A DNA stretch of 64,000 nucleotides, taken from the NCBI GenBank assembly GCA_028823855.1, contig JAPPFL010000011.1, forward strand, positions 34,046 to 98,045, read 5' to 3'. This DNA comes from Albidovulum sp. GTDB taxonomy: Bacteria; Pseudomonadota; Alphaproteobacteria; Rhodobacterales; Rhodobacteraceae. Of the stretch, positions 1-9,835 are shown piece after piece. The position numbers were made by a program, and so were the translations under genes. The notes beneath the pieces were generated by a model. The model ran no database searches. It was not told the DNA's origin and saw nothing but the letters and a program-made list of their open reading frames with translations. How positions within the stretch are numbered: the first letter of the stretch is position 1; each line of letters begins with the position of its first letter.

Positions 1-73
1 CACCGAAGACGGTGTTCGGCCGCTGAACAAGCTGGTGCTCGAAGAGCAGGATGATTTCGCGGTGCAGCGTTGA
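1..73 (+). CDS. C-terminal end of an unidentified protein (cut by window edge)
   Basis: A reading frame open from base 2 runs 23 codons to a TGA at 71-73; the last residues read ...LEEQDDFAVQR. It is followed by a 104-bp gap and a TRAP binding-protein gene on the same strand, so it may belong to the same sugar-acid locus. Too short to assign a family. Confidence 0.4.
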   Translation, partial: TEDGVRPLNKLVLEEQDDFAVQR

Positions 74-177
74 TCGGCCACTACACAGAATTCCAACCCT
101 AGAAGGGGAGGAAACCCCCGGTGCACGCGCCGGAAATTAAGCGGTAATATCATCCTTAAAATGGAAGGAAAACGAAG

Positions 178-1158
178 ATGATAAGAAGAACTTTACTCCA
201 AGGCGTCGGAACGGCCGTCGCCCTTTCAGTGGCGACGCTGGCGCAGCCTGCGTTCTCCGCCGACATGACCATCCGCGTGGCGTCGGTCACAGGCCCATCT
301 CACCACCACAACGTAGCGCTGCGCTGGTTCGCCGACCGCGTAGCCGCGCGAGACGCCGGTCTGAGCATCGAAGTGCTCGACGGAGCGCAGCTTGGAGGCG
401 AGCGAGACTATATCGAAGGCATGATGCTGGGCAGCATCCAGATGGCTCAGGTTTCCACCGCACCGGTCAGCGGTTTCATTCCCGAGTTTGACCTTTTCAG
501 CCTGCCCTATCTGATCCGCGACACGGAACACTTCAAAAACGTTGTTTCGGGGCCGATCGGCGAAAAATTCAGCGAATTGGCCGAAGGACGCGGGCTGAAG
601 ATTCTCGCCTGGTTCGACAACGGCTATCGCAATGTCTTCAACAAGGTTCGCCCGGTTGTCACTCCCGAAGACATGGACGGCTTGAAGATCCGCGTGATGG
701 AAAGCCCGCTGATGGTGAACACGCTGAACGCGATGGGCGGTTCAGCAACCCCGATGTCCTATAGCGAACTCTATACCGCTTTGGAACAAGGGGTACTGGA
801 CGGCGGCGAAAACGCTGCCGGCAACGTTCTGAACGACAAATTCTACGAGGTCACCGGCTACTTCTCAATGACGCAGCATTTCCGCCCGCCCGGAATCGTC
901 GCGATCAGCTTGGGCACGTGGAATGGACTCTCTGCGGAACAGCAGGCCGTTCTGGTAGAGGAAGCCGCGGCGCTACAGGATTACGAAATCCAATTGACCG
1001 GAGAGGTCGGCGCAGCTGCTCTCGAAGAGCTGGAAGCCAAAGGAATGATGATCAACGAAGCAGATGTCGCAGCGTTCCGGGAACGTATGGGACCGGTCTA
1101 CGAAGATTTCATTTCCAAGCATGGCGGCGAACTTCTGGAGATGATTCAGAACACCTAA
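178..1158 (+). CDS. dctP: TRAP transporter solute-binding protein, DctP family
   Basis: Periplasmic receptor of a tripartite ATP-independent transporter, which captures a carboxylate-type ligand for a DctQM membrane pair. 326 aa, the family's usual length. A signal peptide covers about residues 1-28 (n-region MIRR, hydrophobic core, cleavage near AFSA). The family signature GLKIRV lies at 169-173, with the conserved Arg that binds ligand carboxylates, followed by ELYTALEQGVLDGGEN at 197-211. The start is supported by a GGAAGGAAAACG ribosome site just upstream. No DctQ or DctM lies next to it inside the window; they may be to the left of the edge. The next gene is galactarate dehydratase, so a sugar diacid or a related hydroxy acid is a reasonable ligand guess, but the sequence alone does not prove it. 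Confidence 0.93.
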   Translation: MIRRTLLQGVGTAVALSVATLAQPAFSADMTIRVASVTGPSHHHNVALRWFADRVAARDAGLSIEVLDGAQLGGERDYIEGMMLGSIQMAQVSTAPVSGFIPEFDLFSLPYLIRDTEHFKNVVSGPIGEKFSELAEGRGLKILAWFDNGYRNVFNKVRPVVTPEDMDGLKIRVMESPLMVNTLNAMGGSATPMSYSELYTALEQGVLDGGENAAGNVLNDKFYEVTGYFSMTQHFRPPGIVAISLGTWNGLSAEQQAVLVEEAAALQDYEIQLTGEVGAAALEELEAKGMMINEADVAAFRERMGPVYEDFISKHGGELLEMIQNT

Positions 1159-1175
1159 TCGCAAGAATTCCAACC

Positions 1176-1207
1176 GGCGCGCGCAGGCATTGGACCCTGC
1201 CCGCGCC
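1176..1207 (+). terminator. GC-rich stem-loop after dctP
   Basis: GGCGCG-C-GCAGG (1176-1187) pairs with CCTGC-C-CGCGCC (1196-1207) around an 8-nt loop with one internal mismatch. No T-run follows, so it could be a weak terminator or a 3'-end stabilising hairpin between dctP and the dehydratase gene. Confidence 0.45.
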
Positions 1208-1440
1208 GTTCGGGACCGATATATCGGCTGTACGTTGCGCGGCTGCTGTTCAAAACAAAGCACGGTATCGACCCTGAGAAAGAGAGCGAGGCCCGAGCGG
1301 TTGCCTTGGGGCTGTCCATTTCCTCGAAATCCGCTGCGAACGCAAAATCGATCGCACATTCGATTCGGGATTTCGCGTCGAATTGCAACAAATGGATCTT
1401 GTCCTTGCGTTCGCCGACGCGCGTCAAATGAAATTTTCCC

Positions 1441-2994
1441 ATGACTGAGCCTGCGCTCCTTATCCGCATGAATCCTGCAGACAATGTCGCAGTAGTCGCC
1501 AATGATGGCGGCCTGCGCGAAGGGACTACCGTCGATGGCCTGGCACTCAGACATCACGTGCCGCAGGCCCATAAAGTTGCACTTGCTCCATTATCAGCCG
1601 GTGATCCGGTACGTCGCTATGGCGCCGTTATCGGTTACGCCAAAGAGTCCATTCCCGCGGGCGGACTGGTCAATGAAACCAATCTTGAGTTGCCGCATGC
1701 GCCGTCGCTCGAAAGTCTGACATTCGCCGGCCGAGCGGCAAAAGCGGTTGAGCCGCTGAACGGGTATGCTTTTCGGGGATTTCGAAACGACGACGGAAGT
1801 GTCGGCACCAGAAATATTTTAGCTATAACAAACACCGTGCAATGCGTCTCGGGAATCGTCGGTCACGCAGTCGAGAGAATCCGCTGCGAGTTGCTTCCGC
1901 GATTTCCGCATGTAGACGATGTTGTCGCGCTCGACCACACCTATGGCTGCGGTGTTGCCATTGATGCCCCGGGGGCCGCGATTCCAATTCGCACGCTGCA
2001 CAATATTGCGCGCAATCCGAACTTCGCGGGCTTGACTATGGTGGTAAGCCTAGGCTGTGAAAAGCTGCAGCCGTCAATGCTGTTCCCCGAAACATTCGAT
2101 ACATTACCCGATATTTCGAAACCGGCGAGCGATCCCGCCGGCCTCGTGATTCTACAAGATGAATCCCATGTCGGCTTTGAGGCAATGATCGGTTCAATTC
2201 TTCAGACTTCCGAGCGGCAGTTGACCCTGCTCGACAGGCGGCGGCGAAAAAGGTGCCCGGCCTCCGACCTCGTCGTCGGCCTACAGTGCGGTGGCAGCGA
2301 TTCCCTTTCCGGGGTGACGGCCAACCCGGCGCTTGGCCATGCTGCCGATCTTGTCGTACGGGCGGGGGGAACGGTTATATTCTCGGAAGTCACTGAGGTT
2401 CGCGATGGAATCGATCAGCTTATTCGGCGCGCCGCATCGCCCGAAATCGCCGCGGAACTTGCTCGGCAAATGGAATGGTATGATCATTACCTGTCATGCG
2501 GCCAGTCCGATCGCAGCGCCAATACGACGCCCGGCAACAAGAAGGGCGGGTTGTCAAACGTTGTCGAAAAAGCGCTGGGATCGATCGCTAAGTCCGGATC
2601 CATGCCTATAAACGGCGTAATCCCGCCCGGCGAGCGTGCGCAGGGAAGCGGATTGCTGTTCGCCGCGACGCCAGCGTCGGATTTTATTTGCGGCACTCTA
2701 CAGCTTGCAGCGGGCATGAATGTTCATGTCTTCACAACGGGGCAAGGCACGCCATACGGGCTGGCGGAAGTCCCGGTCGTCAAAGTGGCATCCCGCAGCG
2801 AATTGGCAAAACGTTGGCATGATTTGATGGACATTGATGCGGGTCGGATCGTATCCGCCGGCCAGACGATTGAAAGCATGGGGCAGTCGATGTTCGAAAA
2901 GATGCTGGCAATCGCCAGCGGCGAAAGAACCTGCGCTGAGCGCCTTGGCCTCCACAATCAGCTCGCCCTGTTCAACCCGGGACCCGTAACATAA
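1441..2994 (+). CDS. garD: Galactarate dehydratase (L-threo-forming)
   Basis: Dehydrates galactarate (mucate) to 5-dehydro-4-deoxy-D-glucarate, the first step of cytosolic galactarate catabolism. 517 aa, against 523 in Escherichia coli GarD. The match to the GarD pattern is continuous: an N-terminal SAF-like domain with RYGAVIGYA (59-67), then DGSVGTRN (118-125), the metal-site region TYGCGVAI (168-175), GCEKLQPS, LQCGGSDSLSGVTANPA, DRSANTTPGNKKGGLSNVVE, and the family ending LHNQLALFNPGPVT. All family Cys and His blocks I can recall are present. The start is poorly supported by a ribosome site, but it places the first conserved block (NPADNVAVVAND) where GarD has it. It follows dctP after 282 bp and may share its regulation. 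The downstream aldolase or dehydratase steps are not in the window. Confidence 0.93.
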   Translation: MTEPALLIRMNPADNVAVVANDGGLREGTTVDGLALRHHVPQAHKVALAPLSAGDPVRRYGAVIGYAKESIPAGGLVNETNLELPHAPSLESLTFAGRAAKAVEPLNGYAFRGFRNDDGSVGTRNILAITNTVQCVSGIVGHAVERIRCELLPRFPHVDDVVALDHTYGCGVAIDAPGAAIPIRTLHNIARNPNFAGLTMVVSLGCEKLQPSMLFPETFDTLPDISKPASDPAGLVILQDESHVGFEAMIGSILQTSERQLTLLDRRRRKRCPASDLVVGLQCGGSDSLSGVTANPALGHAADLVVRAGGTVIFSEVTEVRDGIDQLIRRAASPEIAAELARQMEWYDHYLSCGQSDRSANTTPGNKKGGLSNVVEKALGSIAKSGSMPINGVIPPGERAQGSGLLFAATPASDFICGTLQLAAGMNVHVFTTGQGTPYGLAEVPVVKVASRSELAKRWHDLMDIDAGRIVSAGQTIESMGQSMFEKMLAIASGERTCAERLGLHNQLALFNPGPVT

Positions 2995-3883
2995 CGCGTT
3001 CGGATCTTTGGGTTCAATGGCAGAAACGTGAACATACATCGAATTACATTGCCAGATTGCGGTGATAGCACAGGTCGTCAGGCGCCGCCCGTCTTCACCA
3101 CTTCGAACAATGCGATCGGGCCAGCCATGCCCCTTCCCTTACCTATCTCCTGAGGAGAAGTAACGCCGGAGCGCGAACACCGCAAGGAAGATGATTTTTG
3201 GCGGCATTCACCCTTTCAGCGTCCGGCCCCACGACGAAAGCGATCTTGAACCGCCGCTCGCGCTCTGCGAACAGAGCGCCTAGCCCTGCTCAAGAATTAT
3301 CCGACGCAAGATCAACTCTAATTTCAACTGCACATCTCCGTTACCCCGGATAAAATTCGCCCTGCCATCCTGTTTCTCGACCCGTCTACGCCCTTCTCAA
3401 GGCGGCGACAGCTCGCTCACACGCGGCAAAGCGGATGGCATATCCCTTCACGGAAATTCGTCGCTTCAATCTGGCGACGCCTAGGTCGGCACCTAACGGC
3501 TGCAATGCGCGCCGACCGTTTGAGGATGGCAGTCAAACCGAAATTTTTGACCACTTAAAGCGAGTTAACGGAAATCACGCGGTTGGCGGTATTTCCAGGA
3601 TTCCTCATTGGCCTATTCAGATGGAATCCACGAACCGGTAGTAGATCCGTTCCAAAACATGCTAACCTTATGAGTTTTAATCATAACTCTTTGTTAATAA
3701 AACCTTTTTTATAGAGAGCTTAATTCCCGCGCCACTCTCCGCATCAGGAAACGGCAGGCAGCCAGCCAGCACTAGGCCAGCGAACTCTCGAGGCTGCGCT
3801 CGCAGTCCTTGGACAACCGCCGACGGCGCGACATCCAGGCGAAAGTCCGTAATGCCGACATCCGGACAATGCCGCGTCGACAG
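2995..3883. other. Spacer, no gene recognised
   Basis: Between garD and the recombinase relics. All frames are short or broken. The last part (3650-3720) is AT-rich (runs such as AACCTTTTTTATAG). No repeat, terminator or RNA gene could be supported. Confidence 0.6.
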
Positions 3884-4928
3884 CTAGAGTCGCTGAAGGC
3901 TTTGGCCGTCGCACGCAGCAAGTAGGCATAATCGGAGGGCTTTGAGAAAGGCCATGAGCTTGCCGGGCGGCCGATATCGTCCCGCCGACACATCCACGGG
4001 CTTGGTTCTTTCCATGGCGCTCTCTCTCATTCATTTGGAGATTTTTGTGAATGTACACTTGTGTTGTTTCGACACTATCGCGCCCTAGCCGGAGAGCGAT
4101 CGCCGTGCAGTCGACACCGTTGCGCAAGAGTTCCATTGCGGCGCAGTGGCCCAAGCGCGCGGACTGATGCGCTTGGACTTCATTGAAGGGCATTGGCTAG
4201 ACGCCAATGCCGTAGTTTTCGTACGAGGCGCTCGACGGCATCGCGGCCGAGACGATCGCCTCGCATGCCTGCGAACAGAGGCTGATGAGGATTTCCCGAC
4301 CGTTCCAGCGGTCATTCGAGAAGTTCCCTTGCAGCATCCTTTCTGAGCAGGTTACGCGTTGCTTGCGCCCCATTCCCCGGCATCGGACATGGGCGCCGGG
4401 TCCGAGCACGATTTCGCTGCAGTTGAGCTGGATCAATTCGGGCACTCGGAGGCCGGTTTGCAGGGCAAGAAGCAGAAGCTTTCGGTCTCGGCGGCCGAAC
4501 CGGGTTGTCGGATCGGGCGCTGCGAACAGAGCTGCGATTTCCGAGCCCTGCAGATTGTCGACGGTATTCCTCCCGTATCGCTTGTTCGGCATTGCGAGGA
4601 TTCTCCGGCGCTGGTGAAGAAGCTGTGGTTTGCGAATGGCAACGCATTCGAAGAACAACCGAAAGGAATAGAGCCGGGTATCTCGGCTGCGAGCGCTGTT
4701 TCCGCGCGCGGTCTCGACGAACATGAGGAAGCGTCCGGCCATTTCGGCATCGATATCCGTGATCTGGAGATCTGTCGGTGCCGTCTTGGACTGGTCGGAC
4801 GCGCAGGCGGGAAGCAGACGAAGGGTATCGCGATAACTTGCTGCCGTATGCGGGCTGGCTTGCATTTCCAGGACCAGGTGCTGCGCGAAGAAGGAATGCG
4901 GATGGAAGACGAGAGATTGCTGTTTCAT
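3884..4928 (-). pseudogene. Third recombinase of the RIT trio (RitC-like tyrosine recombinase), frameshifted
   Basis: Tyrosine site-specific recombinase relic. From the ATG at 4928 the frame runs 243 aa. It contains the SAM-like N-terminal core-binding domain (SPHTAASYRDTLRLL near 25-40) and the box I arginine in LALQTGLRVPELIQL. It then shifts frame near 4200. The second frame carries LRNGVDCTAIALRLG and the catalytic Tyr in DSVETTQVYIHKN. A third frame resumes near 3990 with the family ending GRYRPPGKLMAFLKAL and stops at 3884. The HxxR box is garbled around the first shift. At least two indels make it non-functional. It starts four bases inside the previous gene, as intact trio genes do. 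Confidence 0.8.
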
Positions 4929-5695
4929 GGGCGGTCTCCTTCTCGGAACGGTTGCTCGGCGCGCTCGAAGGCAAGCCCCTCCGGAAGTTCCGGCGCGGCT
5001 TCAATGTACCAGTAGGCATGTCCGGGATGCGCGTGCCCCAGGCAGGTGGACGGCTTGTACATTTCGCGGTTGGGGTTGCGGCCGGTTCGGAGCCGGTCAA
5101 GCATGGCTTTCACGGCCATCGAATGGCGCGGATCATGCAGGCGAAGCCCGCGGCCGCGCTTGCGCAAAGGCTGCGTTCGCGGATTCCGATCTGCCGGGGG
5201 ACCCTCGCGAAGTGGTACTGGGCATTGCTGCTGCTCAGCCGTTTTCCCTTTTCGTTCCGAAAGAACGGCTCTGCGCGGGTTCCCGGGATTCTGTTGCGCG
5301 CAAGACGATAGGCATCGAGCCGTTCGGCGGCGGAAGGCGAGATCGGGACGAGTCGTCCCTTGCGCTTTGACTTGCGGACAACCAGCACATTTTCACGGAG
5401 GTCGACGTCCTCGCGATCTCGCGGTCCGAGAAAATATGAGGCGGGGGCCGCCGGCGCCTTGCTGCCAATTCGCGAAGCTGCGGGCCATGCTCAAAGGATA
5501 CGACCTAGCAAGGCCGCTGGCGGAGCCGAATAGTTCTCTCCTTCTCAGAAACCGATCTGCGGAGATCCATTCCACTCCTTCGGCATCGGCGAATTGGACA
5601 AACGGGCGCAGCTGCGATCCGCCGTCGGACAAGTCGCGGCCGAAGTCGCGTCCAACGGCCAGGTATCCATCTAGGCGATCTGCGAGCTTCGCCAT
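4925..5695 (-). pseudogene. Second recombinase of the RIT trio (RitB-like tyrosine recombinase), frameshifted
   Basis: Pieces of one tyrosine recombinase in successive frames. The N-terminal piece from the ATG at 5695 reads MAKLADRLDGYLAVGRDFG and is the typical arm/core-binding start. A middle piece (about 5388-5110) carries ENVLVVRKSKRKGRLVPISP, the beta-hairpin block. The C-terminal piece (5167-4925) carries LHDPRHSMAVKAML (the HxxR box) and the Tyr region HPGHAYWYIEAAPEL. At least two frameshifts separate the pieces, near 5400 and near 5150. The TGA at 4925-4927 overlaps the ATG of the next recombinase. Confidence 0.78.
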
Positions 5696-5703
5696 GCGAC
5701 CCC

Positions 5704-6754
5704 TTACACCGCAGGCCAGTTTCGGGTGAGGGATCGCAGCGCATCCGGATCGTGCCGGGCGCAAGTGGTCGTCGACGCGTGCGAACGGTGCCGAAGAACG
5801 TCACCCGCCTCGCGAAACACTCTCTCTCGGCAGGTCGACAGCGAGGCTGTGGCGGAAAACATGCGAGCCACGACGCCACCGAGTGGAGTGCAATCCCGCT
5901 TTCCGGAACGCCTTGAACAGCGCCCTGTTCATGATTTGCCCGCTCTTGAACAGCCGGAAGGGCGGCCGCTCGGAGACAAGCAGGGCTCGGGAATCGCCCG
6001 CGCGGCAATCGCGTAGCCAAGCCGCAACCGCCTCGCCTGCATCGACCGGAAGCGGCATTCGATCGCGCTGCAATCCCTTGACTCGAATCAGGATCTCGCC
6101 CGCTCGCCAGTCAGGATCCTCGAGCCGGATCGCCTCAACTTGCCGGGCTCGGAGACCGAGCCTTGCGCCCGGCAGCTACAACGCGTTGCCGCGCCGGCCA
6201 ATCGCGTCGTCGGTTCGAACCGCTTTCTTCTGCGGGCGCACATCCCCCGCGTCCAGATGTCGTCGTAGATTCGTCGCCTTGGGACGTGCAGCCGCAGGGA
6301 TGCTGTCGGACAGGCTGCGCTGAATCTTGCCGCTCCGGTAAAGGAACTTGGACAGGTTGCGCAAGTGCAACCGCAGTTGCAGATGCCGACGCGATTGCGC
6401 GCCTTCCGTCCGCCGGTACTGAAACGCGAGGATGTCGGACAAGGCAATGCTATTCAGATCGCCGAGCTCGTCGCCGGAACGATCGGCAATGAAGCGTTCC
6501 AGGCAAGGCAAACAGCGCCGGATCGTCGCTTCGCCGAGGCCGCCGTTTGCAGCGAGATAGTCCGGCAAACGCGGCAAGCAGTGTTTCGTCCAGCGGAGCC
6601 TGCTCGGAACTTCCGCCTGCAGCACCGCTTCCAGAACGCGCCCAATCGAGCGTTCGCAGACGTTTCCAGCGTGAAGCTTTTGCGGGAACTGAACTCCACG
6701 CAGAAACTCTCGGCGCCGCGCTTTTGCTAGCCTCTTGTGATTATAAATTCGCAA
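5704..6754 (-). pseudogene. First recombinase of the RIT trio (RitA-like tyrosine recombinase), frameshifted and lacking the catalytic Tyr
   Basis: The first 192 aa read through a core-binding domain (GLGEATIRRCLPCLERFIAD, LRNLSKFLYRSGKIQRSLSD). The frame then breaks near 6170. The catalytic half continues in another frame (DRMPLPVDAGEAVAAWLRD; SHVFRHSLAV with an intact HxxR) and, after a further shift near 5800, ends GDVLRHRSHASTTTCARHDPDALRSL to a TAA at 5704. In the family this last block reads TT-x-x-Y-AKVD; here the Tyr position is Cys, so the nucleophile is also lost. Eight bases separate the stop from the next recombinase start. Confidence 0.78.
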
Positions 6755-6954
6755 TGCACGTCGAGTAAGCCGGATGGCCCGGTTTTCTTAGTTCGAATTC
6801 CTAAGGCGCCGGCAGCAACGGTTCGGCACCAAAGCTCGGCACGGCCTCCAAATTCACGTCAATTCAATACACGGTGAAATCGAATGGCGCTCAGCACGCC
6901 GTGAGCCTGGAACTTCGCAACAGCCGCCTTATTGCATGAAATTTAAGCGAAGGG

Positions 6955-7941
6955 TCATTTAGCGTCAATGTCGAGATAGATGCCAGAACCGATTACGCCC
7001 TTCTGGTCCGTGTTGGGCACCGGGAAGCTCACTGCGTAGCCAAGTTTCGGAGAGCCGGTCTCCTCGTCGCCCTCAATGGCCGGGTTGTCGTAGTGATACC
7101 GCAGGAACTTCCGACCTTCGCTTCGCGCCCCTCGGACTAGTTCCTCGGCGAACTTCACTCCCATGATGTCCGTTTGCGTCAAATCCGTGGGTTTGCCTTC
7201 TCGAAACGGCTGGGACCCGTGGAACAGGGTGATACCCCCTCCACTCACAACGTACAAGTAGATGGAGCCTGCTTTCCAGTATCCTCCTTCCTCCCGGAAG
7301 GCGTTTCTGACGCCAGTGAGGCTACTGTAGCCCTCGGACATGACGGCTTCGCGGTAGGTTTTGGCGGCTTCCTCGACGAAGGCGATGAGTGTCCCACGGT
7401 CTACGACCTGCGACGCGGTGACGGCGGGCTTCGGCAGATCTGCGATCTGGATTGGAACATGCGAAACGTCCTGAGAGTAACCGCCGACAAGCACGAACTG
7501 TCGAGCGGTGATCCCGGAAGTGTATTCGACGGCGTATGCCGTTTTCGTTCCGCCGTCGTTGTATTCGACGAATCCTCCACCGTTGGCTGCGGCGTGGAAC
7601 AGTTCCTGAACTACCTTAGTCCCGTCATCATCCTCGATGTCGAGCAGGTTCTTGCTTTCCGCCGTGCGATCGTTCCCGTGGATAAACGGCTCCCCGCTCT
7701 TGAGGAATACGATGAGGTATGTCGATCCCGATCTCAGGTCGCCTTCCGTCCTAAGCCTCTCCCGTAGCTTCGCTCCTTCGTTCATGTCCGTGATTGCCTC
7801 GATCTGCGCTTTTGCGGCTTCGACGAAGGCCCTCAGGCTTTCAGGGTCCTTCACTTCCCCGGCAGTCATTTGAGCGTGCGCGGCAGTGCTGGCGAAAATA
7901 CTTAGAGCTAGGACTGCAGCTGCTGTTCGCGAATTCGTCAT
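6955..7941 (-). CDS. Secreted protein with two tandem Cache-like domains
   Basis: Predicted periplasmic small-molecule-binding protein, 328 aa. A clean Sec signal (MTNSRTAAAVLALSIFASTA, cleavage after AHA) favours the ATG at 7941, which has GGGGGAG about 10 bases upstream; longer starts lack a ribosome site. The mature part is an internal duplication. LRAFVEAAKAQIEAI followed by GSTYLIVFLKSGEPFIHGND is echoed by LIAFVEEAAKTYREAV followed by GSIYLYVVSGGGITLFHGSQ. This helix plus strand pattern, with the FxHG loop, is typical of single Cache (sCache_2-like) domains. Usually such domains sit outside chemoreceptors or kinases; here there is no transmembrane segment, HAMP or signalling domain, so it may be a soluble partner of a receptor encoded elsewhere. 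No operon partner is visible: it is flanked by relics on both sides. Confidence 0.75.
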   Translation of the reverse strand: MTNSRTAAAVLALSIFASTAAHAQMTAGEVKDPESLRAFVEAAKAQIEAITDMNEGAKLRERLRTEGDLRSGSTYLIVFLKSGEPFIHGNDRTAESKNLLDIEDDDGTKVVQELFHAAANGGGFVEYNDGGTKTAYAVEYTSGITARQFVLVGGYSQDVSHVPIQIADLPKPAVTASQVVDRGTLIAFVEEAAKTYREAVMSEGYSSLTGVRNAFREEGGYWKAGSIYLYVVSGGGITLFHGSQPFREGKPTDLTQTDIMGVKFAEELVRGARSEGRKFLRYHYDNPAIEGDEETGSPKLGYAVSFPVPNTDQKGVIGSGIYLDIDAK

Positions 7942-9143
7942 TGTGCTTTTCTCCCCCATTTTGTTCCGATGCGAGATTCTCGGCGCCGCACTGCCCTGTG
8001 AGGTGCTCGTATTGGACACTGTTATTACTCGATTGCCGGTTGGCGAGACCGGGTGCGAGTATGCGCGACGCCCGTATCGGCACTGGTCAGTCCGTCCAAC
8101 TTTTCCCCAAGTCATGTCGGTTGTCAATTGTAAACGAAAACCGAACAGTGGGAGGTTGCATTGGTGAAATCAATTCGGATTCGGACACGGCGGGGCCGCG
8201 GACTCTCGAACTGAATTCAAGCTCTTTCAGTCTAGGCGTTCGCGATGTCGGCTGCGTGGCTCCGGATTTGGATGAACGGTCTGGGTAGGATTCCGTCTGG
8301 CAGGCCTGCTTGGCGCAGGCGAAGACTCCAGTGCCAATGCTAGCAAGAGCGCGGGCATTCCCAAGTCCCTCGGTACGGACGAGGGACGAATTTTGCAGAG
8401 CGAAGTCGCGCCTGTGGATTTGCAAAAACTTGTCCAAATCCGATAGGTAAATTGAGTGGCGCCGCCTTAGCTCCTGTAAACAGCGCTTTGGCCAGCAAAG
8501 AAATCAACGCCAATATGTCAAAAGGCAGAATACTACTGCCCATGATGCAAGTTCGATTGTATCTTTTGCGACGAATCGATGGAATCTCGGCCAACCTATT
8601 TCCGCCTCGAGCATGGGATTCGCAATTCAGGTAAAGCCTCTGAGACCATTTTCCCGACCTGCGCATTCTTTCCTTACCAGACTTCCAAAGCGGCATACCA
8701 TGTTGCACGCTAGCCCGGTCTTCTCGTTGCACCTGAAAACAAACCGCAATCCTTTACCGCCAAATTGTCGAAACAATCGGGGCCGCATAGTTGCAGCGAT
8801 TGCCGATTCCTGAACGAAGATACCAGAAAATTCGAAGATGGCCGCTTGAAGATTCTGCCTCGTACGTGATGCACGCTACGACGAAATTCGGTTCGGAATG
8901 AAAGCGGGGCTTCTCTGCAATAGAATTATTGGCGGCAACCCTGAAGAACAAAAGAACAATGTTCTCCCGTCCTATCAATTCGAATTTGGGCGTCTGTCCA
9001 GCTCACATCCAACTACGCTAGAGGAGAGCAAAAGTATTGGCGGATTTGCAAGGCTGGTAATCGGTTCCCAATCAATCCACTAGAACCGTCATGTGGTCGA
9101 AAAGGCGCCATGAAGAGTTTTTCCAGGCGCGGAATCGGATGCC
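7942..9143. other. Spacer, no gene recognised
   Basis: About 1.2 kb between the Cache protein gene and the methyltransferase relic. Short frames only, none with a family pattern. The part near 9020-9143 may be a further-decayed upstream piece of the methyltransferase, but I could not align it. Confidence 0.5.
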
Positions 9144-9835
9144 TTGCCCAACTTCCGTCCCTTCTACGGAGCCCTTGAATTTCCGCGAAGCCTAGAACGT
9201 TGGATTTTTGCCTTTCACGACGCTTCTCCAAATTTGTTGGCGAATCCGCCAAATGCGAGAGAGCGAATCCCGGCCAGTAGAGCGTATCGTCAAGTAAGCG
9301 GGAGCGCTCCGACGAGAAAACTCGCAGCGACACCGACGCTAAATCATAAATTTGTTTATCCTAACGCGCCTCTCCCTATAATTCCCGGAACTAGCTGGGA
9401 AAGATGGGAATTTGCTCCGGTTGGTTGGCTGGTTTCGCAAGCGATTGCCGGCGATGCAATTCATTTGCCCTTTAACGCTACGTCGTCCGATTTCACACTT
9501 CTAGCTTCGGCTATACAAATGGCTTGGTTCAGCGAAATTGGCGGTCGGTTGAAAGGCGATTACTGGAATTCTATCGGCCTAGTCTACAATACGTTGGCGA
9601 TGCCGGCCAAAACGCGATCCTCTGGAGACCAGACTAGCCCGCCCAAACGGTCCTCGATGCGTGTTAGGAGTTTCCACGCTCAACTCTTGATGGACTCTTT
9701 GACTCAGACCTATTACCGCCGAATTTGCGCCGCGCACATTAAGCCTTCGGCCGTTCTGTCGACCGCCTCTATTGCCGAAGTCCGTTTGAAAGCGGACGGA
9801 AGCGCGTCGAACACCTGCTGACTCTGCATGAATAG
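9144..9835 (+). pseudogene. C-terminal relic of a large MmeI-type class I DNA methyltransferase
   Basis: The conceptual protein follows the C-terminal third of the big type IIG/IIL-like adenine methyltransferases. It shows an LERWIFAFHDASPNLL block, then APTRKLAATPT, the target-recognition stretch PLPIIPGTSWERWEFAPVGW, and the hallmark LLASAIQMAWFSEIGGRLKG-DY-x3-IGLVYN. After a frameshift near 9620-9760 the ending reads VDRLYCRSPFESGRKRVEHL and stops at 9833-9835. Intact family members continue N-terminally for some 600-700 residues with the SAM-binding FxGxG and NPPF/Y motifs; neither is present here. It is a fragment with several indels and presumably inactive. Confidence 0.75.

Larger units (their letters stand above)
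3884..6754 (-). mobile_element. Decayed RIT (recombinase in trio) element
   Basis: Three different tyrosine-recombinase genes lie head to tail on the minus strand with the tight spacing typical of RIT elements: an 8-bp gap between the first and second, and an ATGA overlap between the second and third. All three carry frameshifts, so the element is dead. I could not identify the imperfect terminal inverted repeats that delimit such elements; the coordinates span the coding relics only. Confidence 0.8.

Noticed and set aside
3435..3641. 68-codon plus-strand frame upstream of the RIT relic
   Set aside because: No ribosome site, no homology pattern, unremarkable composition; likely chance.
5046..5729. 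227-codon plus-strand frame across the RIT relic
   Set aside because: Arg/Ser-rich translation typical of the complement of GC-rich coding DNA; the minus strand carries recombinase motifs.
7174..7767. 197-codon open frame on the plus strand opposite the tandem Cache gene
   Set aside because: Antisense shadow; no family pattern, no ribosome site, and the minus-strand frame has a signal peptide and a duplicated domain.
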